DNA from: Flavihumibacter cheonanensis
Lineage (GTDB): Bacteria > Bacteroidota > Bacteroidia > Chitinophagales > Chitinophagaceae
Assembly: GCF_022352215.1 (NCBI RefSeq)
Contig: NZ_JAKRWF010000001.1
Span: forward strand, 1,364,001-1,428,000
Direction: 5' to 3'
DNA: 64,000 nt
Shown here in pieces: positions 10,014-18,199 of the stretch; positions within the stretch are counted from its first letter, which is position 1; every line of letters starts with the position of its first letter. The position numbers were made by a program, and so were the translations under genes. A model generated the notes under the pieces. It did not search any database, was not told the origin of the DNA, and was given only the letters and a program-made list of their open reading frames with translations.

Positions 10014-10627
10014 ATCTTTTCGATAAAGTTTTTTAAAATCTGTTCTCCAACAGTCGCCGATTTTTCCGGGTGAAACTGTACGCCATAAAAATTATTACGG
10101 TGCAAGGCAGAACTATACGGCTTGAGGTAATCTGTTGTGGCAATAGTATCCGGACCAATCGCTGCATAAAAACCATGTACAAAATAACAATAGCTGTTTT
10201 CCGGCACTCCTTCAAAAAGCCGGGTCCGTAAATCAGTAATCGTATTCCATCCCATCTGTGGAATTTTATAGTTATGCACTTCCGCTTCCGGAAGGGCTGC
10301 TTTTAATGAATGAAAAGACTGAACATATTCTTCAAAAATTCCCAGGCATTCTGTATCGTTCTCTGCGGAATGTGTACACATTAATTGCATTCCCAGGCAG
10401 ATACCCAGTACAGGTTGCTGCAATTCTTTGATCAGCTGATCCAGTTTGCGTTCGCGCAGGTACTGCATAGCCGTACTGGCTTCTCCTACACCCGGAAAAA
10501 TAATTTTATCAGCTTTCCGCAGGACATCCAGATCATCTGTCACGGTTGCTGTTGCACCAATTCTTTCAAGTGCATAAAGTACACTCTGAATATTCCCTGC
10601 ATTGTATTTTACGATGGCTATATTCAT
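10010..10627 (-). CDS. hisH: Imidazole glycerol phosphate synthase, glutaminase subunit
   Basis: This class I glutamine amidotransferase supplies ammonia to HisF. From ATG 10627 it is 205 residues, starting MNIAIVKYNAGNI; an ATG two codons upstream (10633) is also possible. The nucleophile is C77 in GICLGMQ and the His-Glu pair is in VQFHPEKS near the C-terminus. It starts 9 bases after the trpA stop, so it is the junction where the tryptophan operon becomes a histidine operon. Its stop overlaps the decarboxylase start (ATGA). Confidence 0.96.
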   Translation of the reverse strand: MNIAIVKYNAGNIQSVLYALERIGATATVTDDLDVLRKADKIIFPGVGEASTAMQYLRERKLDQLIKELQQPVLGICLGMQLMCTHSAENDTECLGIFEEYVQSFHSLKAALPEAEVHNYKIPQMGWNTITDLRTRLFEGVPENSYCYFVHGFYAAIGPDTIATTDYLKPYSSALHRNNFYGVQFHPEKSATVGEQILKNFIEKI

Positions 10628-10636
10628 GCTCACAGA

Positions 10637-11404
10637 CTAAATTATTGTACTTAAAAATGCTTTGGTAACAGAACCTACATCACTTGTTCCTTCCAATGCT
10701 TTGATATAGGCAGTTCCAATGATGGCTCCATTTGCATGTGCACAGGCTGCATCAAAACTTTCGCGGTCCTTTATACCGAAACCAACCAATACGGGATTGG
10801 TTAACTGATAGGATTCCAGACGCTGCAAATAATCCTTCACACTAGTCATTTGTTTGTTGGATCCGGTTGTTGAGGAAGAAGAAACCGCGTATAAAAATCC
10901 GGTACTGAGACCATCCAGCTTTTTAACTCTATTTTCAGCCGTTTCCGGGGTTACCAGGAAAATAAAATCCAATCCATATTTTCTGATAATGGCGCCATAC
11001 TCTGATTCAAATTCATATTCTGGCAAATCGGGCAGAATTAACCCATCTACTCCAACACTTGCTGCATCTGCGCAAAAGCGTTCAAATCCATATTGCAATA
11101 CCGGATTCATATATCCCATCAGTATAACGGGAACAGTTATGCGATCCCGAAATCCATCCAGTTGTTCAAACAACCGCGAAATGGTCATACCATTTTCAAG
11201 AGCTATAGCACTGCTATGCTGAATAACAGGACCATCGGCGAGTGGATCACTATAAGGCATACCCAGCTCAATCAGGTCGGCCCCGTTTGCCTCTAAGGAT
11301 TCCATTACTGGCAGCGTGCTGTTGAGTTCAGGATAACCGGCAGTGCAGTATACATTTAATACCCGTTTATGCTTTTTTTGAAATAAACTTTGAATTCTGC
11401 TCAT
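10637..11404 (-). CDS. trpA: Tryptophan synthase alpha subunit
   Basis: The 255-residue TIM barrel cleaves indole-3-glycerol phosphate and hands indole to TrpB. The catalytic pair is E46 and D57 in LIELGMPYSDPLADGP. The phosphate-binding loop region VGFGIKDRESF is present. An acetyltransferase gene is wedged between trpB and trpA, 10 bases upstream of this start. The following gene, hisH, begins after only 9 bases and no terminator is visible, so transcription should continue into the histidine genes. Confidence 0.96.
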   Translation of the reverse strand: MSRIQSLFQKKHKRVLNVYCTAGYPELNSTLPVMESLEANGADLIELGMPYSDPLADGPVIQHSSAIALENGMTISRLFEQLDGFRDRITVPVILMGYMNPVLQYGFERFCADAASVGVDGLILPDLPEYEFESEYGAIIRKYGLDFIFLVTPETAENRVKKLDGLSTGFLYAVSSSSTTGSNKQMTSVKDYLQRLESYQLTNPVLVGFGIKDRESFDAACAHANGAIIGTAYIKALEGTSDVGSVTKAFLSTII

Positions 11405-11414
11405 ATCAATATTC

Positions 11415-11885
11415 TTAACTCGTCAGTATTTTTTCCATTTTAATATCAGATCTTTTGTAAATCGAATTACCAACCGGTATTTCAACAAATCCGAATTTCC
11501 TGTACAAATGAATGGCAGCTCCCAGTTTGGAATGAGAATACAACTGTAGCAGGTTGGCTCCCTTTTCTTTTGCTATTGCGATGGCATGCTGAACCAGCAA
11601 ATGTCCTGTATGACGGCCCTGAAAAGCTGTATCCACCGCCATTTTGGACAGTTCAAAACAATCGGCAGCGGATTTGATCAGCGCATAACAACCGATTACC
11701 TGCTCATTTAACAAAGCGAAATAGATAAATCCTCCTTTATCCAGGTAATAGGTACGAGGATTACTCAGCATTTCTTCATCCACCGGCTCCACTTCGAAAT
11801 AGGTTTCCAGCCAGGTCTCATTTAACCGTTTAAAATCGGGTGCCCAGCGATCTTCAAAAGGTTCTATCCTTATCATTTCTTTCAT
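11415..11885 (-). CDS. GNAT-family N-acetyltransferase between trpB and trpA
   Basis: The 156-residue protein has a GNAT fold with the acetyl-CoA loop FQGRHTGHLLVQHA and the C-terminal hallmark AIHLYRKFGFVEIP. No targeting signal is seen. Its ATG overlaps the trpB stop codon by one base and its stop is 10 bases before trpA, so it is co-translated with both tryptophan synthase subunits. GNAT proteins of this general type act on small amines or amino acids, or on protein termini. The substrate here is unknown. Splitting trpB from trpA is unusual because TrpA and TrpB form one complex. Confidence 0.85.
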   Translation of the reverse strand: MKEMIRIEPFEDRWAPDFKRLNETWLETYFEVEPVDEEMLSNPRTYYLDKGGFIYFALLNEQVIGCYALIKSAADCFELSKMAVDTAFQGRHTGHLLVQHAIAIAKEKGANLLQLYSHSKLGAAIHLYRKFGFVEIPVGNSIYKRSDIKMEKILTS

Positions 11886-13087
11886 CAGATGCCCGTCATT
11901 TCCATTTGTTTCATATAGGTGGCAAGATCTTTATCACCTCTGCCGCTCAGGCAAATCACTACCTGGTCTGTCGGTTTTAATGACAACTGAGACAGAGCGG
12001 AAAATGCATGTGCGGTTTCCAAAGCTGGAATAATTCCTTCTGTTCTTGCCACATCAAAAGCAGCACGCAGAGCATCCTCATCGGTTACAGCCAGGAAATG
12101 TCCTCTTCCACTATCAAATAAATTGGCATGCAAGGGCCCGATTCCCGGGTAATCGAGGCCGGCTGATATGCTATGCGGCTCCACCACCTGACCATCTTCC
12201 GTTTGCATAACCAGGCTCTTGCTGCCATGCAATACCCCCGGTTTACCCAGAGCCGTAGTTGCAGCAGACAGGCCACTGTTTACGCCATGGCCAGCCGCTT
12301 CAACTGCAACCAGTTGAACAGTCAGTTCATCCAGAAAATGATAAAAAGCACCTGCTGCATTACTTCCTCCACCTACACAGGCAATTACATGGGTGGGCAG
12401 CTCGGAACCGGTTTTTTCTTTTAGCTGCCAGCGGGTTTCTTCACTGATTACACTCTGAAACCTGGCCACCATATCCGGATAAGGATGAGGCCCCACCACA
12501 CTTCCTATAATGTAATGCGTGTCTGAAGGATTGTTGATCCAGTCGCGGATAGCTTCATTGGTAGCGTCTTTCAAAGTTTTACTTCCACTGGTGGCAGGCA
12601 CTACTTTTGCACCTAACATCCGCATGCGGGCAACATTGGGTGCCTGCCTTTCAATATCTTTTTCACCCATATAAACAATACACTCTACCCCTTTCAACGC
12701 GCAGACCGTAGCTGTTGCAACACCATGCTGCCCAGCACCAGTTTCCGCGATGATCCTGTTTTTACCCAGCTTTTGTGCCAGCAGGATTTGACCAATGGTA
12801 TTGTTGATCTTGTGTGCACCAGTGTGGCAGAGATCCTCCCTTTTCAGGTAGATATTGGTACCATGGGCAGCACTTAATCGTTTCGCAAAATAAAGTGGGG
12901 TTGGCCTTCCAACATAATCGCGCAGCAGGTCTCTGAACTCCAACTGGAAGGATGGCTCCTGCATGATTTCCAGGTAACGCGACTGTAATTCTTCCACATT
13001 CGGATGCAACATCTCTGGAATATAAGCACCACCAAATCGTCCATAGTAGCCGTGCACATCTGGCTGTTGATAGGTTTGCATATTCAT
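11885..13087 (-). CDS. trpB: Tryptophan synthase beta subunit
   Basis: The 400-residue PLP enzyme condenses indole with serine. The Schiff-base lysine is K93 in HTGAHKINN, and the phosphate-binding glycine loop is VGGGSNAAG. The long N-terminus ([18 protein letters not shown]) is typical of the TrpB1 class that pairs with TrpA. A Met at residue 3 is an alternative start. It lies 7 bases after trpF and overlaps the downstream acetyltransferase start by one base. Confidence 0.97.
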   Translation of the reverse strand: MNMQTYQQPDVHGYYGRFGGAYIPEMLHPNVEELQSRYLEIMQEPSFQLEFRDLLRDYVGRPTPLYFAKRLSAAHGTNIYLKREDLCHTGAHKINNTIGQILLAQKLGKNRIIAETGAGQHGVATATVCALKGVECIVYMGEKDIERQAPNVARMRMLGAKVVPATSGSKTLKDATNEAIRDWINNPSDTHYIIGSVVGPHPYPDMVARFQSVISEETRWQLKEKTGSELPTHVIACVGGGSNAAGAFYHFLDELTVQLVAVEAAGHGVNSGLSAATTALGKPGVLHGSKSLVMQTEDGQVVEPHSISAGLDYPGIGPLHANLFDSGRGHFLAVTDEDALRAAFDVARTEGIIPALETAHAFSALSQLSLKPTDQVVICLSGRGDKDLATYMKQMEMTGI

Positions 13088-13094
13088 TTTCGTA

Positions 13095-13730
13095 TTAGTC
13101 GTTCAATTGTTTGATAAATTTTTGAACCATTTTCAAGTCTTTCACACCGGGACTTGTTTCGAACCGGCTATTAATATCCACAGCAAAAAGCGCTTTGGCT
13201 TCGGGTTGGGTTGAAAATTCTTTCAATGCACCCACATCATCCGGTTCAATTCCTCCACTCAGAAAATAAGGTTTTCCGATCTGTTGTGATTTCAACATGC
13301 TCCAATCGAATTTTTTTCCTGTACCGCCATAGCCCACTCCCATTGTATCAAAAAGAAACATATCACACACATCCAGATAGGGTTTGATCATCCATTCAAT
13401 GCTGTCGTTTTCGCTAAGTCGGAACGCTTTTACCACTGATACATAATCTGCTATTTTTTCGCAGTACTTTGGTGATTCATCCCCATGTAGTTGAACCATA
13501 TGAAGCCGGCATTCATCCACCATCTGAATCACTTCTTCCACACCCGAATTCACAAACACCCCCACTTTGTTGATCTTTTTTTCTTTTTTCAGTTCATTCG
13601 TTGTCAGGTACCGGAGCACATATCGGGGGCTCCTTGGATAAAAAATAAAACCGGCGAATGTAGCCCCCAGTTCCTCCAGTTGATCTACCTGTTGCAGCTG
13701 GGTCATACCACAAACCTTTACTCTCATCAT
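13095..13730 (-). CDS. trpF: Phosphoribosylanthranilate isomerase
   Basis: The TIM-barrel enzyme converts phosphoribosylanthranilate to CdRP. The family N-terminus VKVCGMT with its catalytic Cys follows two consecutive Met codons, and I chose the first (13730), giving 211 residues. An upstream in-frame ATG at 13772 would add a poorly conserved 14-residue tail. The catalytic Asp is in [17 protein letters not shown]. It lies 79 bases downstream of trpC, the largest gap inside the trp genes apart from the leader. Confidence 0.95.
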   Translation of the reverse strand: MMRVKVCGMTQLQQVDQLEELGATFAGFIFYPRSPRYVLRYLTTNELKKEKKINKVGVFVNSGVEEVIQMVDECRLHMVQLHGDESPKYCEKIADYVSVVKAFRLSENDSIEWMIKPYLDVCDMFLFDTMGVGYGGTGKKFDWSMLKSQQIGKPYFLSGGIEPDDVGALKEFSTQPEAKALFAVDINSRFETSPGVKDLKMVQKFIKQLND

Positions 13731-13809
13731 GCAATTTCTTTTTTTAAGTGTTAAGTTTTCTTCAATTGACATGTTAGTAGGTAATCACGGGAGTATCAGT
13801 CCCAGAGGA

Positions 13810-14604
13810 TTAACCAACTTTAGTTGTATTTAACTCCTGAATAAATAGTTCAAATGCTTTTGCAGGATCGGCAGCTTTCATAAACTGCTCTCCAATCAAA
13901 AACCCATCGAACCCATTTTCCCTGAACAGTTGAATAGTGGAAATTTTATCGATTCCGCTTTCTGCCACTTTAATAGCATGCGAAGGCAGTTTGGCTGCCA
14001 TCTCCAGGCTTTTTTCAATATTGACTTCAAAGGTTTTCAGGTTTCGGTTATTGATTCCAATGATGGGTGTAAACTCATTCACGTGTCCCAGTTCTTCCTC
14101 ATCGTGTAATTCCAGTAACACACTTAATTGCAGTTCAGCTGCGAGCATGGCCAATTTTCTTGTTTCTTGCGGTGTCAGGCAGGCTGCAATGAGCAGGATA
14201 ACATCCGCACCTATCGACCTGGCTTCATAAATCTGGTAAGAATCAATTATAAAATCTTTTCTTAGCAAGGGTATGTTCAGAGACCGTGCATCCATCAGAT
14301 CCTGGGAAGAACCTCCAAAAAATTCTGTATCTGTTAAAATAGAGATAGCTGATGCACCCAATCTGGCATAAGCTGCTGTAACATCCCGCAGATCCGCCGT
14401 TCCATTGATGATGCCTTTGGAGGGTGATTTCCGTTTGAATTCAGCAATGATGCCGGTTTTGGAAGGATCTTTTAAAAATTTAGCCAAAGAAAAAGTTGTT
14501 CTGTGAAAATGCTCTTTTTTTTCGAGTACATCCTGCGGTTGCCTGCGCTTACGCTCTTCTACTTCCTTTCGTTTGGCAGCTACTATAGTATCAAGAATAT
14601 TCAT
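13810..14604 (-). CDS. trpC: Indole-3-glycerol phosphate synthase
   Basis: The 264-residue TIM barrel closes the indole ring. The signature IIAEFKRKSPSKG places E55 and K57 at the active site, followed by the S-P-S motif. Further conserved segments are LLRKDFIID (catalytic Lys), LLELHDEEEL, GINNRNLKTFEV and VAESGI. It is a stand-alone enzyme, not fused to TrpF as in enterobacteria. It starts three bases after the trpD stop. Confidence 0.97.
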   Translation of the reverse strand: MNILDTIVAAKRKEVEERKRRQPQDVLEKKEHFHRTTFSLAKFLKDPSKTGIIAEFKRKSPSKGIINGTADLRDVTAAYARLGASAISILTDTEFFGGSSQDLMDARSLNIPLLRKDFIIDSYQIYEARSIGADVILLIAACLTPQETRKLAMLAAELQLSVLLELHDEEELGHVNEFTPIIGINNRNLKTFEVNIEKSLEMAAKLPSHAIKVAESGIDKISTIQLFRENGFDGFLIGEQFMKAADPAKAFELFIQELNTTKVG

Positions 14605-14607
14605 GCC

Positions 14608-15600
14608 TTATTGAAGTTCAACTAGTTTTTTAAGTGTGTTTCTGGCTTTTCCAGTTTCCAGGCTTTCAACGGCCGCATGGTAAGCATCTTCATAGGTCTT
14701 GTAATTGCCAGTGCTTTTCAGCGCCATCGCTGCATTCGCCAATACTACTGCATTCTGTGCCCAGCTGCCTTTTCCATCCAGTATTTTCAGGAAAATATTG
14801 GCTGCTTCCTCCACAGAATTGCCTCCGTAAATATCGGAAGGCTGGACCATTCTTTTACCCATTTGTTCAGGAGTAAGCAGTTGCTCTCCTTCATTGGTAA
14901 TTACTTTGGCATCCGATGTGAGGGATATTTCATCGTACCCATCCAGGCTGTGAATAATAGTAAAGGCTCCCCCGGTCTGCTGCAATAAATAATTATAGAC
15001 CCTCGCCATTTCAAGGCTATAAACTCCCACTACCTGGCAGGAAGGGGTGGCCGGATTTACCATCGGTCCTAACATGTTGAAAAAAGTACGCATTCCCAGG
15101 TTTTTCCGGATGGGCGCCACTATTTTCAGCGCAGGATGAAACATAGGTGCATGTAAAAAACAAATATTGGTTTCCGCCACTTCTTTTTGAAGGGCAGCCG
15201 GATCGTTTTTAAAGCGATATCCCAATTGTTCCATCACATTGGAAGCACCACTAATAGAAGAAGCGCCATAGTTACCATGTTTGGCTACCTTCTGACCAGC
15301 CCCTGCCACTATAAAACAGGCAAGGGTTGAAATATTAAAGGTATTCTTGCCATCGCCACCCGTACCTACAATATCAACGAGGTTATCTGCTTCCAGCCGA
15401 ACCGGAACGCAAAGCTCCAGCAAGGCATCGCGGAAACCCTGCAACTCTTCAATAGTTACACTTCGCATAAGGTAGACCGTCATGAATGAAGTGATTTCAT
15501 GTTCATTGTACAATCCCTTACCAATGTTTAGCAACACATCCTTTGCCATCGCCCTGCTCAGCGACTTGTGTTCAAATAAAAACTGTAATATCTTTTTCAT
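14608..15600 (-). CDS. trpD: Anthranilate phosphoribosyltransferase
   Basis: This enzyme transfers phosphoribose from PRPP to anthranilate. From ATG 15600 it is 330 residues, beginning MKKILQFLFEHKSLS. The PRPP-binding glycine loop VGTGGDGKNTFNIST and the anthranilate-site region VAKHGNYGASSISGASNVMEQLG are intact. In-frame non-ATG starts upstream would only translate a simple-sequence tract (GAGACGTCAGACG words), so the ATG is preferred. The gap to trpG is 38 bases and is made almost entirely of that tract. Confidence 0.96.
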   Translation of the reverse strand: MKKILQFLFEHKSLSRAMAKDVLLNIGKGLYNEHEITSFMTVYLMRSVTIEELQGFRDALLELCVPVRLEADNLVDIVGTGGDGKNTFNISTLACFIVAGAGQKVAKHGNYGASSISGASNVMEQLGYRFKNDPAALQKEVAETNICFLHAPMFHPALKIVAPIRKNLGMRTFFNMLGPMVNPATPSCQVVGVYSLEMARVYNYLLQQTGGAFTIIHSLDGYDEISLTSDAKVITNEGEQLLTPEQMGKRMVQPSDIYGGNSVEEAANIFLKILDGKGSWAQNAVVLANAAMALKSTGNYKTYEDAYHAAVESLETGKARNTLKKLVELQ

Positions 15601-15603
15601 TGC

Positions 15604-15645
15604 CTTTTTTTTTCGTCTCACGTCTGACGTCTCACATCTCACTTC
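15604..15645. repeat. GAGACGTCAGACGTGAGACG-type simple repeat between trpG and trpD
   Basis: Read on the - strand the tract is GTGAGATGTGAGACGTCAGA followed by CGTGAGACG and a run of A. The word TGAGACGTCAGACGT also occurs at about 30988-31004 downstream of an unrelated permease gene. Here it fills the trpG-trpD gap and covers the last codons of trpG. Confidence 0.6.
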
Positions 15646-16220
15646 CCCAACCAATTCCTCAGCATCTTCTCTCCATCTGGAGTTAACACACTTTCAGGAT
15701 GAAACTGCACACCTTGTACATCGTAGCTTTTATGCCGAAGTCCCATTATCTGTCCCGATTTATCCAATGCAGTAATCTCAAGGCAATCCGGCAATTCTTT
15801 ATCATCCACTACCCAGGAATGATACCTGCCTACTTCCAATGTGTCCGGAAGACCGGCAAATACATCCCCTTCTTTTTTCTCCCGATTTGCCACCCGCTGA
15901 ATTGGTGTAGCAACTCCATGATAAACATTCGCCAGGTTAATCAGTTTAGCACCAAAAGCTTCACCGATTGCCTGGTGCCCCAGGCATACTCCCAGGATAG
16001 ACTTGGTTGCTGCGTATTGTTTTATGAGCGGTATCAAACTCCCCGCTTCCGAAGGAATACCCGGACCAGGAGACAGAATAATCTTATCATAGTCGGCCGC
16101 CTTTTCCAGTGGCAGTTGGTCGTTGCGCACAACATCTACCTTCTCACCAGTAATTTTTTCAACCAGGTGTACCAGGTTATAGGTGAAGGAGTCGTAATTA
16201 TCAAAAACTAGAATCTTCAT
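15639..16220 (-). CDS. trpG: Anthranilate synthase component II (glutamine amidotransferase)
   Basis: This class I amidotransferase feeds ammonia to TrpE. From ATG 16220 it has 193 residues, beginning MKILVFDNYDSFTYNLVH, which is the family N-terminus. An upstream in-frame start at 16277 would overlap trpE and is rejected. The nucleophile is C79 in LGVCLGHQ and the partner dyad is H174/E176 in VQFHPES. It is not fused to TrpD. Homology also covers PabA, so it may serve folate synthesis too, but the position after trpE argues for tryptophan. Confidence 0.96.
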   Translation of the reverse strand: MKILVFDNYDSFTYNLVHLVEKITGEKVDVVRNDQLPLEKAADYDKIILSPGPGIPSEAGSLIPLIKQYAATKSILGVCLGHQAIGEAFGAKLINLANVYHGVATPIQRVANREKKEGDVFAGLPDTLEVGRYHSWVVDDKELPDCLEITALDKSGQIMGLRHKSYDVQGVQFHPESVLTPDGEKMLRNWLGK

Positions 16221-16251
16221 GTTAATTTTTGTACTTATGCTTTCATTGCGT

Positions 16252-17682
16252 TTAATGGATGGACTGGGCCAGTTCAATAGCTTTTTTCAGTGCTCCCAGT
16301 TTGTTATTTACTTCCTGCAATTCGCTGGCCGGCTGACTGGCGGCAACAACTCCGGCACCTGCCTGGTAGGTTAAGGTATTTTGCTTACTCAACAGGGTAC
16401 GAATCATGATGGCATGATTACAATTGCCATTGAATCCCATGAATCCAAGTGCCCCGCCATAAAATGAACGGGCAGTAGGTTCGAATTCATCAATCAATTG
16501 CATGGCCCGGATTTTAGGCGCTCCACTCAAGGTGCCGGCCGGAAAGGATTTTGCTAATAAAGTAAACGGATTGGTATCCTTTGGTACACGCCCGATTACT
16601 TCGCTCACCAGGTGAATTACATGGGAGAAATATTGAACCTGTTTATAGTGGGCAACTTCCACCTGGTCGCAGATTCTGCTCAGATCATTTCTAGCCAAAT
16701 CCACCAGCATTACATGTTCCGCATTCTCTTTTGCATCTGCCAGCAATTTTTCTGTCTCCTGCTGATCCAGCAGGTCATCACCACTTCTCTTGTAAGTACC
16801 TGCAATGGGATGAACAACAGCCTTTCCGTTATCGATAATAAGTTGCGATTCTGGAGATGACCCCATCAGTTTGTAATCGCCATAATCAAAAAAGAATAAA
16901 TAGGGTGAAGGATTTACACTTCTCAGCGCCCGGTATACATTGAATTCATCTCCCTTGAAAAGCTGACGAAAACGCCTGCTGACAACAATCTGAAATACAT
17001 CCCCCCGGTGGCAGGAACGAATTCCTTTTTTCACCATTTCCATGTATTCATCATCACTCATATTGGAAGACTCCGCACCATTCAGTTCAAACGGATAAAC
17101 CGGCACATCCTTGCCCCGGATCAACGATTCCAGCATATTGCTGTCTGACTCAATTCCATTGATCTTGTTTTCGCAGAGGTACAATTCATCTTTAAAGTGA
17201 TTGATGGCTATAACGTACTGGTATAACCGATAACGCATCAGCGGAATCGTTGTTTCAGTTGCTTTTTTTTCTGAAAAACGGATGGTATCAAAAAACTGAA
17301 CAGCATCATACGTGGTGTATCCAAACAATCCCTGAGCAAAACCTTTTATTTTATCTCCGGGCTCTACCACTTCAAATCGCTGCATGAAATTCCAGAGCTG
17401 ATCCGGCACTTCTTCCGGGCGCTGGATGGAAACCCTTTCAGGTGTTTGTCCCGGCAGTTTGTATTCGATGCGCTGCAGATCACTGATCTCCATACCTCCA
17501 ATTGCATTGATACAAATAAAAGAGTAACTATTATCCGCCGCATGGTGATCCGTACTTTCCAGCAGGATGGTATCACGAAACCGATCCCGCAGGCGGAGGT
17601 AAATTCCAACCGGTGTGTACACATCCGCCAGCATCGTTTTGACCGTTGTTTCGATTCGTATCTTCTTTTTTTCGTTGCTCAT
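16252..17682 (-). CDS. trpE: Anthranilate synthase component I
   Basis: The 476-residue protein makes anthranilate from chorismate. Near residues 40-43 it carries LLES, the element tied to tryptophan feedback inhibition in TrpE proteins. The C-terminal chorismate-binding domain shows HPIAGTYKRSG, VDLARNDLSRIC, PAGTLSGAPKIRAM and a final GAGVVAASQPASE. It is the first structural gene after the trp leader peptide and attenuator hairpin, whose stem ends about 30 bases upstream of this start. It is thus likely controlled both by feedback and by attenuation. Confidence 0.97.
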   Translation of the reverse strand: MSNEKKKIRIETTVKTMLADVYTPVGIYLRLRDRFRDTILLESTDHHAADNSYSFICINAIGGMEISDLQRIEYKLPGQTPERVSIQRPEEVPDQLWNFMQRFEVVEPGDKIKGFAQGLFGYTTYDAVQFFDTIRFSEKKATETTIPLMRYRLYQYVIAINHFKDELYLCENKINGIESDSNMLESLIRGKDVPVYPFELNGAESSNMSDDEYMEMVKKGIRSCHRGDVFQIVVSRRFRQLFKGDEFNVYRALRSVNPSPYLFFFDYGDYKLMGSSPESQLIIDNGKAVVHPIAGTYKRSGDDLLDQQETEKLLADAKENAEHVMLVDLARNDLSRICDQVEVAHYKQVQYFSHVIHLVSEVIGRVPKDTNPFTLLAKSFPAGTLSGAPKIRAMQLIDEFEPTARSFYGGALGFMGFNGNCNHAIMIRTLLSKQNTLTYQAGAGVVAASQPASELQEVNNKLGALKKAIELAQSIH

Positions 17683-17706
17683 AGTTGTTGATTTCCAGCA
17701 AAAATT

Positions 17707-17733
17707 AAAAAACCCCGATGGGTTACATCGGGG
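17707..17733 (-). terminator. trp attenuator terminator hairpin
   Basis: On the - strand CCCCGATG (17733-17726), loop TAACC and CATCGGGG (17720-17713) form a perfect 8-bp stem followed by TTTTTT (17712-17707). It stands between the trp leader peptide and trpE. The 5' arm can instead pair through CCCCG with CGGGG at 17781-17777, which lies inside the leader ORF just downstream of the Trp codons. Termination would then depend on where the ribosome stands. Confidence 0.85.
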
Positions 17734-17768
17734 CTTTAATTATGTCATCCTATACAATGGACACAGCA

Positions 17769-17831
17769 TTACAACACCCCGGAAGAGTTTGTATGCCACC
17801 ACCACTGAATAGTTTGAATGTTTTTTGTCAT
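17769..17831 (-). CDS. trpL: trp operon leader peptide with three consecutive Trp codons
   Basis: This is a 20-codon ORF, MTKNIQTIQWWWHTNSSGVL, followed by TAA. The three TGG codons occupy 17804-17796. It lies directly upstream of a terminator hairpin and trpE. A ribosome stalled on the Trp codons leaves CGGGG (17781-17777) free to pair with the 5' arm of the terminator. A ribosome that proceeds to the stop codon covers it and lets the terminator form. This is the layout of classical ribosome-mediated attenuation. The ATG is only 7 bases after a -7 box, so the mRNA may be almost leaderless. Confidence 0.85.
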   Translation of the reverse strand: MTKNIQTIQWWWHTNSSGVL

Positions 17832-17838
17832 ATCACTG

Positions 17839-17870
17839 CAAATATGAGGCACCAAATTGGAATGAACAAA
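17839..17870 (-). promoter_or_regulatory. Predicted trp operon promoter (Bacteroidota type)
   Basis: On the - strand TTTG (17870-17867) is followed after 20 bases by CATATTTG (17846-17839), one mismatch from the Bacteroidota -7 consensus TAnnTTTG. Transcription would begin about 4 bases further on, roughly 4 bases before the trpL ATG. Confidence 0.6.
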
Positions 17871-17904
17871 ACTTTTTTCAGTAGCTTACCTAAAATATCC
17901 GGTT

Positions 17905-18189
17905 ATGCTGATTCATCATACACAAAGAGATAGCAAAGGCGTATTTTATGTTGGTGATGGTGATTCCCCGATTGCTGAACTGGTATACACCAAACCGGCA
18001 TTTGATAAAATGATCCTGGAACATACGGAAGTTGCTGAAGAATTGAAGGGACAGAATGTAGGTTATCACCTGGTTGAAGCCGCTGTTGAGTATGCCCGGC
18101 AGCACCAGTTTAAAATTCTTCCGTTATGCCCCTTTGCTAATGCGGTTTTTAAAAAGAAACCTGAATACCAGGATGTATTAATGGACTAA
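17905..18189 (+). CDS. Small GNAT-like acetyltransferase (COG2388 / YjdJ type)
   Basis: The 94-residue protein matches the small Gcn5-related family (PF14542). It has an N-terminal beta hairpin with GVFYVGDGDSPIAELVYTK, then the acetyl-CoA segment VAEELKGQNVGYHLVEAAVEYARQH, and ends with the conserved ILPLCPFANAVFKKKPEYQDVL. These proteins bind acetyl-CoA, but substrates are generally unknown. It reads rightward, opposite to the flanking trp and his genes, and begins close to the trp promoter on the other strand. It is probably co-transcribed with the NAD(P)-binding gene 10 bases downstream. Confidence 0.85.
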   Translation: MLIHHTQRDSKGVFYVGDGDSPIAELVYTKPAFDKMILEHTEVAEELKGQNVGYHLVEAAVEYARQHQFKILPLCPFANAVFKKKPEYQDVLMD

Positions 18190-18199
18190 AATTAAAGTT

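Noticed and set aside
15699-16211. Long open frame (170 residues) antisense to trpG
   Set aside because: It lies entirely opposite a certain trpG gene, has no recognisable domain, and its Cys/Phe-rich composition is that of a shadow frame.
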